Below are positions 9,304 to 17,964 of a stretch of 53,717 nt of DNA, piece after piece. Below the pieces are notes generated by a model. That model was not told where the DNA came from. It made no database searches and saw only the letters and a program-made list of their open reading frames with translations. The stretch spans positions 1-53,717 of the forward strand of contig NZ_JABXKF010000056.1 of the NCBI RefSeq assembly GCF_017115165.1, given 5' to 3'. Numbering within the stretch: the first letter of the stretch is position 1; each line of letters opens with the position of its first letter. This DNA is from Nostoc sp. LPT (GTDB lineage: Bacteria; Cyanobacteriota; Cyanobacteriia; Cyanobacteriales; Nostocaceae). The position numbers were made by a program, and so were the translations under genes.

Positions 9304-9337
9304 ATATCCCCGTCTTCGTAAAAGTTGTCGGGGATAT
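9304..9337. terminator. Hairpin downstream of prmA
   Basis: ATATCCCCG (9304-9312) and CGGGGATAT (9329-9337) form a perfect 9-bp stem 40 nt after the prmA stop. There is only a short T stretch after it, so it is a plausible but not classical intrinsic terminator. It separates the housekeeping genes from the eCIS island. Confidence 0.55.
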
Positions 9338-9387
9338 TTCAGTGACATAATATATAGATTACCCACTATTGACTTTTGAAACTAGCG

Positions 9388-10665
9388 ATGAAAGAACGGC
9401 TACAAATCCACAAAAAAGCTGACTCATCCGCTTATTCCTCAGAGCAAAGTCAGTTGCGCTCGCATCCGTTAACTGGCTACTCTCAGCTGCACTCTATCAA
9501 AAAGCCTCTTGTGCAGGCAAAAGTAGAGAATCAAAAATTTCAACAGGATCAATTTGAGGCAACGAAACTCAAAATTCAGGCGAAGTATGGCATCATAACG
9601 CCACAGGGACAAGAACGACTCACTGTATTGCAGACAAAGATGAATGAGTCGTTGCTGCAAACTAAAGAACACTCATCTCAGTTTGGTCATAACTTTGACA
9701 AAATGGCGATCAAACGTCCTGAGAATGTGTCATTGCCACAAATTCAACCCTTTTCGGAACCGCTAATACAGCCAAAACTCACTGTCAGTCAACCAGGAGA
9801 TAAATATGAGCAAGAGGCGGATAGGGTAGCTGCTTCTGTAGTTAATCAAATGAATACACCGACTTTGCAAAACCAGGATACACAGCAGCCAAAACTAACA
9901 GCCAAGACTGAAAAAATATTAGCAGCAGATAACTCAGCCGATAGAAAACAAAAATTTTTACAAGAATACGCACTAGCGAAAACACTAGTAAATGGGATAG
10001 AAGAAACATTACCAGAAGAGAAAATTTTGGAACAACTTTTCAAAAACTTTGAGAATATACAATTTAAATACACAATGGTAAGCAAGAGTCATGAAACTCT
10101 TTTAAAAGGCTCTCCTGAAGGAGATTCCCAAACATTAGTACGCACTTTTAAAAAAGTAGCAGAAGAGTATTTTGGCATCAAAAAAATAGCGATTGAAAGT
10201 CTTCCTAAACCTTTCCTGAGCGAAGGTGGAAAAACCCCATATCGAGGACAAGACCCCAATTGTGATGATGGCAAACGGTGGTTTTTCCAAAATCATTACT
10301 GGGCTGTCTGGAACGGAAAAGTTTACGATGTTTTATTCCTTAGCCAGAAGCGAATCGAACCAGATAAGGCAAAACAAGATCGACCGCTTAGATCGATGCT
10401 AATGCCTGAACAAGAGTACTATGAGACAGAAAAAGGCAAAGTTGTATATCCATATCAAAATGAATATTCTACTATAGAACTCGCTGTCTTTGAGAAAATA
10501 ATAAACTTTGTGAAAAACTTAAGTAGCTTGTTATATAGAGATATAGATTCAATTATTGCTAAAATTAGGTCTTTATTTACTAAAGGTGGAAACAGCAACG
10601 ATTTTGATTCTCTATTGAGAGAACTTGAAAACGACAACAATAATCGGGTGATATCAAACAATTAA
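9388..10665 (+). CDS. Candidate eCIS cargo with the DUF4157-associated leader motif but no DUF4157 core
   Basis: The frame opens at TTG 9376. ATG 9388 (MKERLQIHKKADSS) is preferred because it aligns with the MRER/MREH starts of the two eCIS-core proteins at 31496 and 33276. The 425-residue product has the segment QPKLTVSQPGDKYEQEADRV (about 127-146), which in those paralogues precedes the DUF4157 core, but it lacks the HELTH core itself. The C-terminal half is a separate domain. It includes GDSQTLVRTF (G245-D246-S247), a QNHYWAVWNGKVYDVLF block with H303 and D314, and a charged tail. The His/Asp block resembles the second half of papain- or transglutaminase-like toxin folds, but no Cys occupies the expected nucleophile position. 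Likely an injected effector; activity unknown. Confidence 0.7.
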   Translation: MKERLQIHKKADSSAYSSEQSQLRSHPLTGYSQLHSIKKPLVQAKVENQKFQQDQFEATKLKIQAKYGIITPQGQERLTVLQTKMNESLLQTKEHSSQFGHNFDKMAIKRPENVSLPQIQPFSEPLIQPKLTVSQPGDKYEQEADRVAASVVNQMNTPTLQNQDTQQPKLTAKTEKILAADNSADRKQKFLQEYALAKTLVNGIEETLPEEKILEQLFKNFENIQFKYTMVSKSHETLLKGSPEGDSQTLVRTFKKVAEEYFGIKKIAIESLPKPFLSEGGKTPYRGQDPNCDDGKRWFFQNHYWAVWNGKVYDVLFLSQKRIEPDKAKQDRPLRSMLMPEQEYYETEKGKVVYPYQNEYSTIELAVFEKIINFVKNLSSLLYRDIDSIIAKIRSLFTKGGNSNDFDSLLRELENDNNNRVISNN

Positions 10666-11286
10666 ACTCAATAATTCAATTGAATAGGCTATACACGTAG
10701 GGGCACAATATATTGTGTCGCTAAAATAGTCTGTATCCCATGCATTTAACTAGGGGTGTAGGGGTGTAAGGGTGTAAGGGTGTAAGGGGGTCACAGTATT
10801 GGTCGGGGATTTATGCCCCGACCAATACAATCGCCGCAAGCGGCGGGGCTTCTTACCCACTAGTAGAGTAAGGTGCTAACTCTTTCCCCTACACCCCACA
10901 CCCCTATACCCCTACACCCGCCCCAGCGGGGCTGGTGAAAATTGCTGTAATACTCATTCTCTCGATGCACGCAAACCTATAGACGCCCAAAGAGTGGCTA
11001 CTCTTTGAGTAGCTGCTTGTGTTTAAACATCGTCTTTCAAATCCGTGACTTATTCAGTTAGTTTAAGAGATGCGATGTCTGACGACAAGCCTAGGAAGCG
11101 TCTACGCTTTTAACCTTTTCATCGATAGCACCTTCACTAGCGCCCAGAGTTTTCCTGCTATTGCCGCTAATGCCAATCAAAAATTTAGACTTAAGTTGAT
11201 AGTACTGCTTATGATCAAGGTAGTATATTGACTTAACAGCCAGTTTGGCATAACAGCTTCACACGATAAACCATTTGGAGGAAGCA
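10666..11286. other. 621-bp repeat-rich intergenic region with a 13-bp-stem hairpin at 10796-10828
   Basis: No gene is seen. A GGGGCACAATATATTGTG-type repeat occurs at about 10699-10745, related to 23233-23285. GGGTGTAA octamers at 10752-10790 are faced by complementary TACACCC-type repeats at about 10888-10920. A perfect hairpin is formed by GTATTGGTCGGGG (10796-10808) and CCCCGACCAATAC (10816-10828) with a 7-nt loop. The region looks like nested palindromic elements, and the last 150 bp should contain the promoter of the large downstream gene. Confidence 0.65.
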
Positions 11287-14200
11287 TTGGGTAAGATCAG
11301 CGATCGCATGATGCCCCAAAAGAGAGCAACGACATCAAGTTTTAGCAATCCGTCGTTGATCTTACCTAATATTCCGACGCTGGCGAACCCAATACGCGGC
11401 TTTGGTTTACAACCTGCTGTGTCCAAAACGGCGACTCAAGAATCAATCAGCCTCAAAGAAGAACAGCCTGCAAGCGAGCAATTGTCAGAATTAGAAACTC
11501 GCCAAAAAGCGCCTTTGAGTCACGATATGAGCCGAATGTCGTTGCGTTCACAAGCAAGAATTAGCATCAGTTCACCAACAGATCCTGATGAACAAGAAGC
11601 GGATTCGATGGCGCACAGGGTAATGCGTGTGGCTGTGCCAGAGCCACCAGCAGGTATTGATGAATCCATAGCACAAGATGTATTACAGCCCAAATATATA
11701 GCCCGCGAAAAAGAAGAAGAATTGCAAATGCAGCCATTGCTGCAACCGCTAGTAAACGACGGTGGCTTTGAAGTTGATAATAATCTGGAAAGTCAGCTGA
11801 CAAATACCAAGGGAGGGGGTAGCCCTTTAGCGGATGAAGTGCGAAGCTTTATGGAACCGCGATTTGGCAACGATTTTAGCCAAGTGCGGGTGCATACTGA
11901 CAGCACAGCAGTCCAGATGAACCGCGATTTGGGCGCTCAGGCGTTCACTCATGGTAGTGATATTTACTATAGTGCAGGAAAAAATCCGGCGAAGGATGAG
12001 TTAACTGCTCACGAATTGACTCATGTTGTACAGCAGACAGGAGCAAAGCAGCAAAATTCCCAAGTGCGTCGGCGACTTGAGCCAGAGTCAGAGAAAGAAT
12101 CTAGGGAACAGGAAATATCTGATAAAACTTCAGCAGTTCGCTCAAATAAAGAATCGTTTAAACAGCTGCCAAAACCAGACCAAAAAGCTTCGGCAGACAA
12201 CGTTGCACAAGAACAAGATGCACAACAATCTTCTAATATCGCAGAGAAAGAGCAGCCGCAAGCCAAACAGGCTAATGGTAATCTAGATTCCAATCAAGTC
12301 AAAGAAAACAAAAACGAACCCCAGCCTCAAAATCAACCGCAAGCTGAACGGATAAACCAGCAACCAAGTGTAGGTGGGGACACAAAGGCAAATCAGTCTA
12401 TGGGATCTGAGCGACAAGCTAGTCAGGCGGTTGCTCAACAAGCAGATCCTTTGAGCGCAAAAGACCCCGGTCAAATTCTCGAACAGCTAAAAAATACACC
12501 GCCTACCCAAGCTTTAGCCACCTACACGCAAGCCGAAACCGCTTCTGCCCAAGCTTTAGAGAATCAAAGGCAACAACTGCAAGCAACTATACCAGAAATC
12601 CCAGCGCCCACCGGCTTATCACCTCAAACGGCTAATGTAGCGCCAAATAATTCAGCACCAGCAACCGCAAAATCGGCAGAGTCAGCTTCAGCACAAGCGC
12701 CATCAAATTCTGTAGCCGATAGTATAGGGTCAAAATCTAGTCATGTAGGCAGTTTATCATCTGCGATCGCTTCATCAAAACCTAGTTCAAGTCCTGAAAA
12801 ATCTAGCGAAAATCTTGACATTAACGCAATTAGCACTAATGCAGGAGAGCGTCCGAAAGTAAATATGACTGGGGAAGCTGACCCATCACAAATGAATGGG
12901 GAGCAAGCGCAATCCCTTCAGCAGGTGCAAGCAGCTAAGGGTCAGGCTGCTAGTAGCATTAGTCGAGATTTCGGTGAAAATAATATCTTTCCTAAAGCCA
13001 GCAATGAAACCCTCAAAGCAAATAAAGAATTCTCTAAAGTTTCGCCCGCTTCTGGCAAAGGTGGTGAAATCCCCACAATTCCAAGTGAAATTGTTGGCGG
13101 TTTAAATCAAAGTTTGACTCCATATTATCAAGCAAAGATTGCTCCAGAACAACAGAAATATCTCACAGGAAAGCAGCAGTTTGATGCCGACTCAGGCAAT
13201 GCTAGAGAAGATTCAAATCAAAAAATTACCCTGCTCAATCAAGAAGCTAAACAAAAACAATTAGAGCAACAAAAACAAACTCAACAAGAAGTTGCCCAAG
13301 CAAGGCAAGATTGGCAAGCTGAATTAGATAATACAGAAAAAGATTATCAAGATAAAGCCGGAAAAGCAACTAAGGAACAGCAGCAGAAAATAGACGATGA
13401 AAAAGCTAAAGGTGAGCAGGAAGCTGACCAAAAACTAACAGAAGCAGAACAGAAAGCAGAAGCAGAAAAGAAAAAAGCTCAAGAGGAAGAGGCGAAGGAA
13501 AGAGAAAAGGCAGAGAAAGAGAAATCTGAAAGAAAAGGCTTTGGTAAAGTCATAGGTTTCTTCAAAGATTTGGGCAAGGCAATTATTGATGGACTTAAAA
13601 AGGCGATTAACTTTATCTATGACGCTTTCCGCAAAGTAGTTAAAGCTATTTTTGATGCTGTTAAAAAAGTTGTAACGACTATAATTGATCTAGTTCGCAC
13701 CGTAATAGTTGGACTGATTAAAGCCTTTGGAGAAATTCTCAAAGTACTAGTGAAAATAGTTTTTGCAGCCTTCCCCGAAATATCTAAAAAATTCACCGAT
13801 GCAATTGACAAAGCAGTTAATAAAGCTACAGAAATAGTTAATAGCGTAGCTGACTTTTTGCAGAAAGCTGTTTCTACTGTTCTGGATTTCTTAGCAACAA
13901 CATTAGATAAATTGCTAGGATTAGTCCAAGGTCTTTATAACGCCGCTTTAACCGTGATTGGTTTGATTATCACGGGTGAATTTGGCGAATTAATCAAACG
14001 ATTCGGCAATTTAATTGAAGGTGCTAAAGCAATGCCTGCTCAGTTTGAGACAGCAGCTTTAGAAGAACTGATGGGAGGCGGTGAACTTGACTTAGATAAA
14101 CCCCTGGCACCAGAAGAACTTGCCCAAGCCCAACAAGCTGGGGTGAGTATCCCTGGTATGGGAGGTGAAAATACCCCAGAAACTGGTGAAGCTGGAGAAA

Positions 14201-15927
14201 TGCCTAGTGCACCTTGGAGTGAGGAAAATGTTGGGGTGGATGCAGTTGAAGACAATATGGAGCTTTCTCCAGAAATTGCTGAAGAACTAATGCAGCAAAG
14301 CAATGGTGAAGGCGAGGTGATGCTTGCAGAGTCTCAGGAAGAAAGCCGCTCAATGGATGCAATTGTCTCTGAAGCGACTGGAGAAAAGCAAGCAGGAGGA
14401 CAAGAACAACAAGAGATTCCCGATGATGGACTAACGCCAAAACAGCGAGCCGGAATTAAATGGGAGTTGATGAAGCAAGGAATTAAGCAGTGGTTCTCTA
14501 AAAACTGGCCGATTTTACTTGGTGCATTGATCGCAGCAGCTGCCGTCATTATAGCTGCGATCGTTGCTTCTGGTGGTGCAATTTTGGCAGCACTACCAAT
14601 AATTATGGAGATTTTGACTGTAGTGTTTGCCGCCGAAGCCATAGCAAGAATCGGCGGATATTTGAGCGATTATCTCTCTAAATCTTGGGAAGGAAATATT
14701 CAAGCTGGCGGTAAGAGTTTGGCGAAAGCATTAGCAGCCGGAGCCATTGAACTCATTATGTTGTTAACTTTCGAGGTTGGAAAAGCTGCTACTAAAGGTG
14801 TCAAAGCAGTAGCGAAAGGTACAGCTAACGTTGCTAGAAAAGCTTCTCGTGCAGTCATTAATGGTGTTAAATATGTCATCAAGAAAGGTAAGGTTCTCTT
14901 CAAGGGTATTGCTGATACGGGAGTTGGTAAACAGTTTAAGAAACTCGGCGATTTGGGTAAAGCGCTGTTGGATAGAATGCGGTTTAAGGCATTCCGCATT
15001 CGGGTTGCAAACGGTCGCTTCCGACTAGAAGGTTTAATTAATCCTTGGGTATTAATTGCTGAAGGTTCAATTCAGCAAGTTACGCAAGGTACAGAAAATG
15101 CTGTAGAAGTTACTGAAGATGCTCTCAAAAAGCTCAATAAATTTATGGGGGAACGCGCCAACCTTAAACATCCGGATGCCATTAAATTATTTGACCAAAA
15201 GTATAATGCCATAGTGGGCGATGCAACCAATCCCAAAAAAATTGATGCTTTTGAACGTTACCTTGATGCTGCAAAAAAACGAGGTGGCGACGATTTAGAA
15301 AAGGGTTTGTTAGAAGACTACAAAATAGCTAATAAGCCACCTGAAGTTGCCAAGCCTTATGGAGAAGGGGTTTCCGAACTACCAAGGCTACGTCAAGAAG
15401 CCGAAAATTTAAAACAGGAGATCAAGAGTTGGTTAGAGACAACACCTGATATAAAAGGAGTAGAACGAATTGTTAAGACGATTGACAATGATTTAAAAGG
15501 TCCGATGACAAAGATGGAACAAGGGACATTAGAGGCTACTGGAGAGCGTATTGACGGCTTTAACAATAATCTTAAAGGTGCTAGAAGTGAGTTTGAACAG
15601 GCAAAAACAGCACCGCCTGGTACAGAAATTGGTGCCTATAAAAAATTTGAAGGTAAAAAGATTGAGATTGATCAAATACGTCCTGATGGAACATGGGTCA
15701 ATGTTAAGAACTATGAACTGTTTGGGAAAGAAAGTAGAAAATTTACAGAATTAGAGAAACAGGCACAAATGAATTTGCGTGCCGCTCAAGCCAACCCTCT
15801 TCCGGATGGTAATATACCAAAAATTCTTTTTGATTTCGGTGAGAAAGGTGTAACAACTGAAGTTGCAGACGCGCTTAGAGCTATCAACGTAAAAGTTACC
15901 GGAAGAGAGATACCTTGGCGGCAATAA
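11287..15927 (+). CDS. Giant eCIS-core (DUF4157) protein with C-terminal nuclease-like toxin region
   Basis: The frame opens at TTG 11275. TTG 11287 follows GGAGG (11277-11281) and is preferred; ATG 11308 is also possible. About 1546 residues. The N-terminus has the shared PIRGFG leader and SLRSQARISIS...DEQEAD. The DUF4157 core spans about 165-255 with the zincin-like HELTH at 242-246. A Gln/Ser-rich linker is followed by a coiled coil (about 650-750) and long amphipathic helices (about 753-920). A strongly hydrophobic segment near 1074-1125 is rich in Ala and Ile. The last 90 residues contain E-I-D1462-(x)9-N-V-K1474, a PD-(D/E)xK-like pattern common in polymorphic nuclease toxins. The gene directly after it is a likely immunity gene. 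Inferred role: eCIS-delivered, possibly membrane-crossing toxin. Confidence 0.8.
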   Translation: MGKISDRMMPQKRATTSSFSNPSLILPNIPTLANPIRGFGLQPAVSKTATQESISLKEEQPASEQLSELETRQKAPLSHDMSRMSLRSQARISISSPTDPDEQEADSMAHRVMRVAVPEPPAGIDESIAQDVLQPKYIAREKEEELQMQPLLQPLVNDGGFEVDNNLESQLTNTKGGGSPLADEVRSFMEPRFGNDFSQVRVHTDSTAVQMNRDLGAQAFTHGSDIYYSAGKNPAKDELTAHELTHVVQQTGAKQQNSQVRRRLEPESEKESREQEISDKTSAVRSNKESFKQLPKPDQKASADNVAQEQDAQQSSNIAEKEQPQAKQANGNLDSNQVKENKNEPQPQNQPQAERINQQPSVGGDTKANQSMGSERQASQAVAQQADPLSAKDPGQILEQLKNTPPTQALATYTQAETASAQALENQRQQLQATIPEIPAPTGLSPQTANVAPNNSAPATAKSAESASAQAPSNSVADSIGSKSSHVGSLSSAIASSKPSSSPEKSSENLDINAISTNAGERPKVNMTGEADPSQMNGEQAQSLQQVQAAKGQAASSISRDFGENNIFPKASNETLKANKEFSKVSPASGKGGEIPTIPSEIVGGLNQSLTPYYQAKIAPEQQKYLTGKQQFDADSGNAREDSNQKITLLNQEAKQKQLEQQKQTQQEVAQARQDWQAELDNTEKDYQDKAGKATKEQQQKIDDEKAKGEQEADQKLTEAEQKAEAEKKKAQEEEAKEREKAEKEKSERKGFGKVIGFFKDLGKAIIDGLKKAINFIYDAFRKVVKAIFDAVKKVVTTIIDLVRTVIVGLIKAFGEILKVLVKIVFAAFPEISKKFTDAIDKAVNKATEIVNSVADFLQKAVSTVLDFLATTLDKLLGLVQGLYNAALTVIGLIITGEFGELIKRFGNLIEGAKAMPAQFETAALEELMGGGELDLDKPLAPEELAQAQQAGVSIPGMGGENTPETGEAGEMPSAPWSEENVGVDAVEDNMELSPEIAEELMQQSNGEGEVMLAESQEESRSMDAIVSEATGEKQAGGQEQQEIPDDGLTPKQRAGIKWELMKQGIKQWFSKNWPILLGALIAAAAVIIAAIVASGGAILAALPIIMEILTVVFAAEAIARIGGYLSDYLSKSWEGNIQAGGKSLAKALAAGAIELIMLLTFEVGKAATKGVKAVAKGTANVARKASRAVINGVKYVIKKGKVLFKGIADTGVGKQFKKLGDLGKALLDRMRFKAFRIRVANGRFRLEGLINPWVLIAEGSIQQVTQGTENAVEVTEDALKKLNKFMGERANLKHPDAIKLFDQKYNAIVGDATNPKKIDAFERYLDAAKKRGGDDLEKGLLEDYKIANKPPEVAKPYGEGVSELPRLRQEAENLKQEIKSWLETTPDIKGVERIVKTIDNDLKGPMTKMEQGTLEATGERIDGFNNNLKGARSEFEQAKTAPPGTEIGAYKKFEGKKIEIDQIRPDGTWVNVKNYELFGKESRKFTELEKQAQMNLRAAQANPLPDGNIPKILFDFGEKGVTTEVADALRAINVKVTGREIPWRQ

Positions 15928-15945
15928 CATTAAGTACATATAATT

Positions 15946-16581
15946 ATGTTTTTTAAAACCTTAGTAGCAGCTTTCTTTCTTGAGCGTGGAAGTAATGATT
16001 ATTCACTAGAACAGTTGCTGACACTGGCTGGAATGAAAAATTTACAATACTTGAGTGAAGATGAAAAGCTAGGATTAGGTATTTATGATCCAAGCCTGGA
16101 AGTGATTTATGGAGAATGGGGCGCATTTGGAGATGCTTGGGCAAGGCTTGATAGAGTTGAGTATCACAACTGCTTACAGATTTATTTTTCCATAAACCAC
16201 TTTCTTGACTTATTTCCTGAGACACCAGATGATGAGAACTTACCTTTGGAAGAAGATCCATTATTGCCATTGGCATACACTTTCCGCGATGCCTGTGAAC
16301 AATTGCAAGCAGAAGTTGCTTTTGTAGATACCCATGCTCACTATGGCGATGAAGCTTGGGAAAACAAGCAAGGTAACCGCGATTGGATTATTGACTACTA
16401 CTGGATGCTGCTAGAATCAAACGTCAATGCGCTAGCTGATGAACGATTTGGACTTCTCTATTTGAATGAGTACATGAATCAACTCTGGGACTCAAATCCA
16501 CTACGTGATGATCGTGACATAATACCCCTCTCTCAAGGACGCTTAGCGTTTGCTGGACAAGGAGCGGCACGGTGGTTGTAA
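15946..16581 (+). CDS. Hypothetical acidic protein, candidate immunity protein for the upstream toxin
   Basis: This 211-residue protein starts 18 nt after the stop of the giant DUF4157 protein, on the same strand, and is probably co-transcribed. It has no signal peptide or membrane segment. It is rich in Asp/Glu (for example PETPDDENLPLEEDPLLP) and in Trp/Tyr. No family is recognised with confidence. Small acidic cytosolic proteins encoded just after nuclease-type polymorphic toxins are usually cognate immunity proteins. That role is inferred here from position, size and charge only. A structural chaperone for the cargo is the alternative. Confidence 0.6.
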   Translation: MFFKTLVAAFFLERGSNDYSLEQLLTLAGMKNLQYLSEDEKLGLGIYDPSLEVIYGEWGAFGDAWARLDRVEYHNCLQIYFSINHFLDLFPETPDDENLPLEEDPLLPLAYTFRDACEQLQAEVAFVDTHAHYGDEAWENKQGNRDWIIDYYWMLLESNVNALADERFGLLYLNEYMNQLWDSNPLRDDRDIIPLSQGRLAFAGQGAARWL

Positions 16582-16724
16582 TTTTAGAGAAAAATATTTG
16601 CAGTTGTTTTAAAGCAACATTCTAGAATCAACCAAGACTTAACACATTGCTTAAAAATATATCTGGTTAAATTTTTGATCGTAGTATAAATGCCAAAATT
16701 ATAGTTACTCATGTGATTAGATAC

Positions 16725-17912
16725 ATGAAAACAAAGACTAAAAATTATCACTTAAACACCGAATTAACATTATTAGAATCTTCAGAATCGCCGCTAACAA
16801 TTCGCGCAGTAACTTTAGCATTAACTAAGGAAGTCCACAAAATTATCGAGTGTCTTCTCACTTTCCAGGTTAGCCCAGAACTTTACCAGCGTATCGACAG
16901 CGAAGCCTTATTTAACCTCAAACCAGAAATCCGTACTCCCCTCTCTGCTGGAAGCTTTCAACTTTCACCCGACATCCAAATCGAGGCCATTCTCGACTCT
17001 GATTTATTACCACAACTGGCAAAAAACGCGAAAACCTCCAACCAAGCAGCAGCCTATCTTCAAAAGTTAAGTAAAGAACAGCCCAATCATCCCTTATTAT
17101 CGCCCTACAGTTGGTATGGGCTGCAAGTTAAACAGCAACAGGAAAAAGGTGAAACAGGCTATTCTACTGTTTGGGCATATCTCAAACCTTCTGATATTAC
17201 CCAAAATGGTATTGATGGCAAAAAGCTCAATGATGCAATGTTTGATTTTGCTAAAGAATGGGCTAATAATAATCAATCAGCAACTTTTGAAGATGTTAGT
17301 TCTCAAACTCTTGAGAACATGACACAAACTTTTACAGAATTGATAAATAATATTTCAGAAAGTACTGAAAAAGTGGTTTCTGAAACTCTGGAAGAAATAG
17401 TCACTGTCTTTGAAGAATTTACAGAAGGTATTTCTGAGATAGCTGAGGAAATTACTTCTGAAGATAATGTTTTTCAGGCAATAGTAAAGTTTTTTCAAGA
17501 AGAAGATTGGCAATTCCAACAAATTTCCGGAGAGCAAACCTTACGCCTCGTCTATCAAGGAAAAAACGGCAAATGGAACTGTTACGCTAAAGCCAGAGTT
17601 CAAAAGCAGCAAATGGTATTTTACTCGATTTGCCCCATCATCGCGCCAGAAACTAAGCGGGGTTATGTAGCAGAATTCATGACCAGAGCTAATTATGGCT
17701 TAATTATTGGTAATTTTGAACTAGACTTTGCAGACGGGGAAATTCGCTTTAAAACCAGTATCGATATAGAAGGGGACAATCTCACCTCAGCCTTAATCAA
17801 ACATTTGGTTTATGCCAATATAACGATGATGGATGAGTATCTACCTGGAATTATCGCCGTGATTGAGAATAAAATGTCTCCAGCAGAAGCGATCGCTCAA
17901 ATTGAAAGCTAA
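16725..17912 (+). CDS. YbjN-domain protein, possible cargo chaperone
   Basis: The frame opens at GTG 16713; ATG 16725 is the more normal start and gives 395 residues. The N-terminal 170 residues are unrecognised. A helical, acidic coiled-coil stretch (about 195-245, SESTEKVVSETLEEIVTVFE) follows. The C-terminal 140 residues form a YbjN domain: FFQEEDWQFQQISGEQTLRL, then GKWNCYAKARVQKQQMVFYS, FMTRANYGLIIGNFELDF and GEIRFKTSIDIEG. YbjN domains share a fold with type III secretion chaperones, so binding of the neighbouring eCIS cargo is a reasonable hypothesis. The gene follows the toxin/immunity pair and is convergent with the eCIS structural operon, 52 bp away. Confidence 0.75.
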   Translation: MKTKTKNYHLNTELTLLESSESPLTIRAVTLALTKEVHKIIECLLTFQVSPELYQRIDSEALFNLKPEIRTPLSAGSFQLSPDIQIEAILDSDLLPQLAKNAKTSNQAAAYLQKLSKEQPNHPLLSPYSWYGLQVKQQQEKGETGYSTVWAYLKPSDITQNGIDGKKLNDAMFDFAKEWANNNQSATFEDVSSQTLENMTQTFTELINNISESTEKVVSETLEEIVTVFEEFTEGISEIAEEITSEDNVFQAIVKFFQEEDWQFQQISGEQTLRLVYQGKNGKWNCYAKARVQKQQMVFYSICPIIAPETKRGYVAEFMTRANYGLIIGNFELDFADGEIRFKTSIDIEGDNLTSALIKHLVYANITMMDEYLPGIIAVIENKMSPAEAIAQIES

Positions 17913-17964
17913 TTTATAGTGCTTATAGTGCGATCGCCTGTAGTTTTTGTCTAAAATAGCACCT

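Noticed and set aside
11567..15939. Numerous minus-strand open frames within the giant DUF4157 gene
   Set aside because: They have no recognisable domains and oppose a continuous frame with clear motifs.
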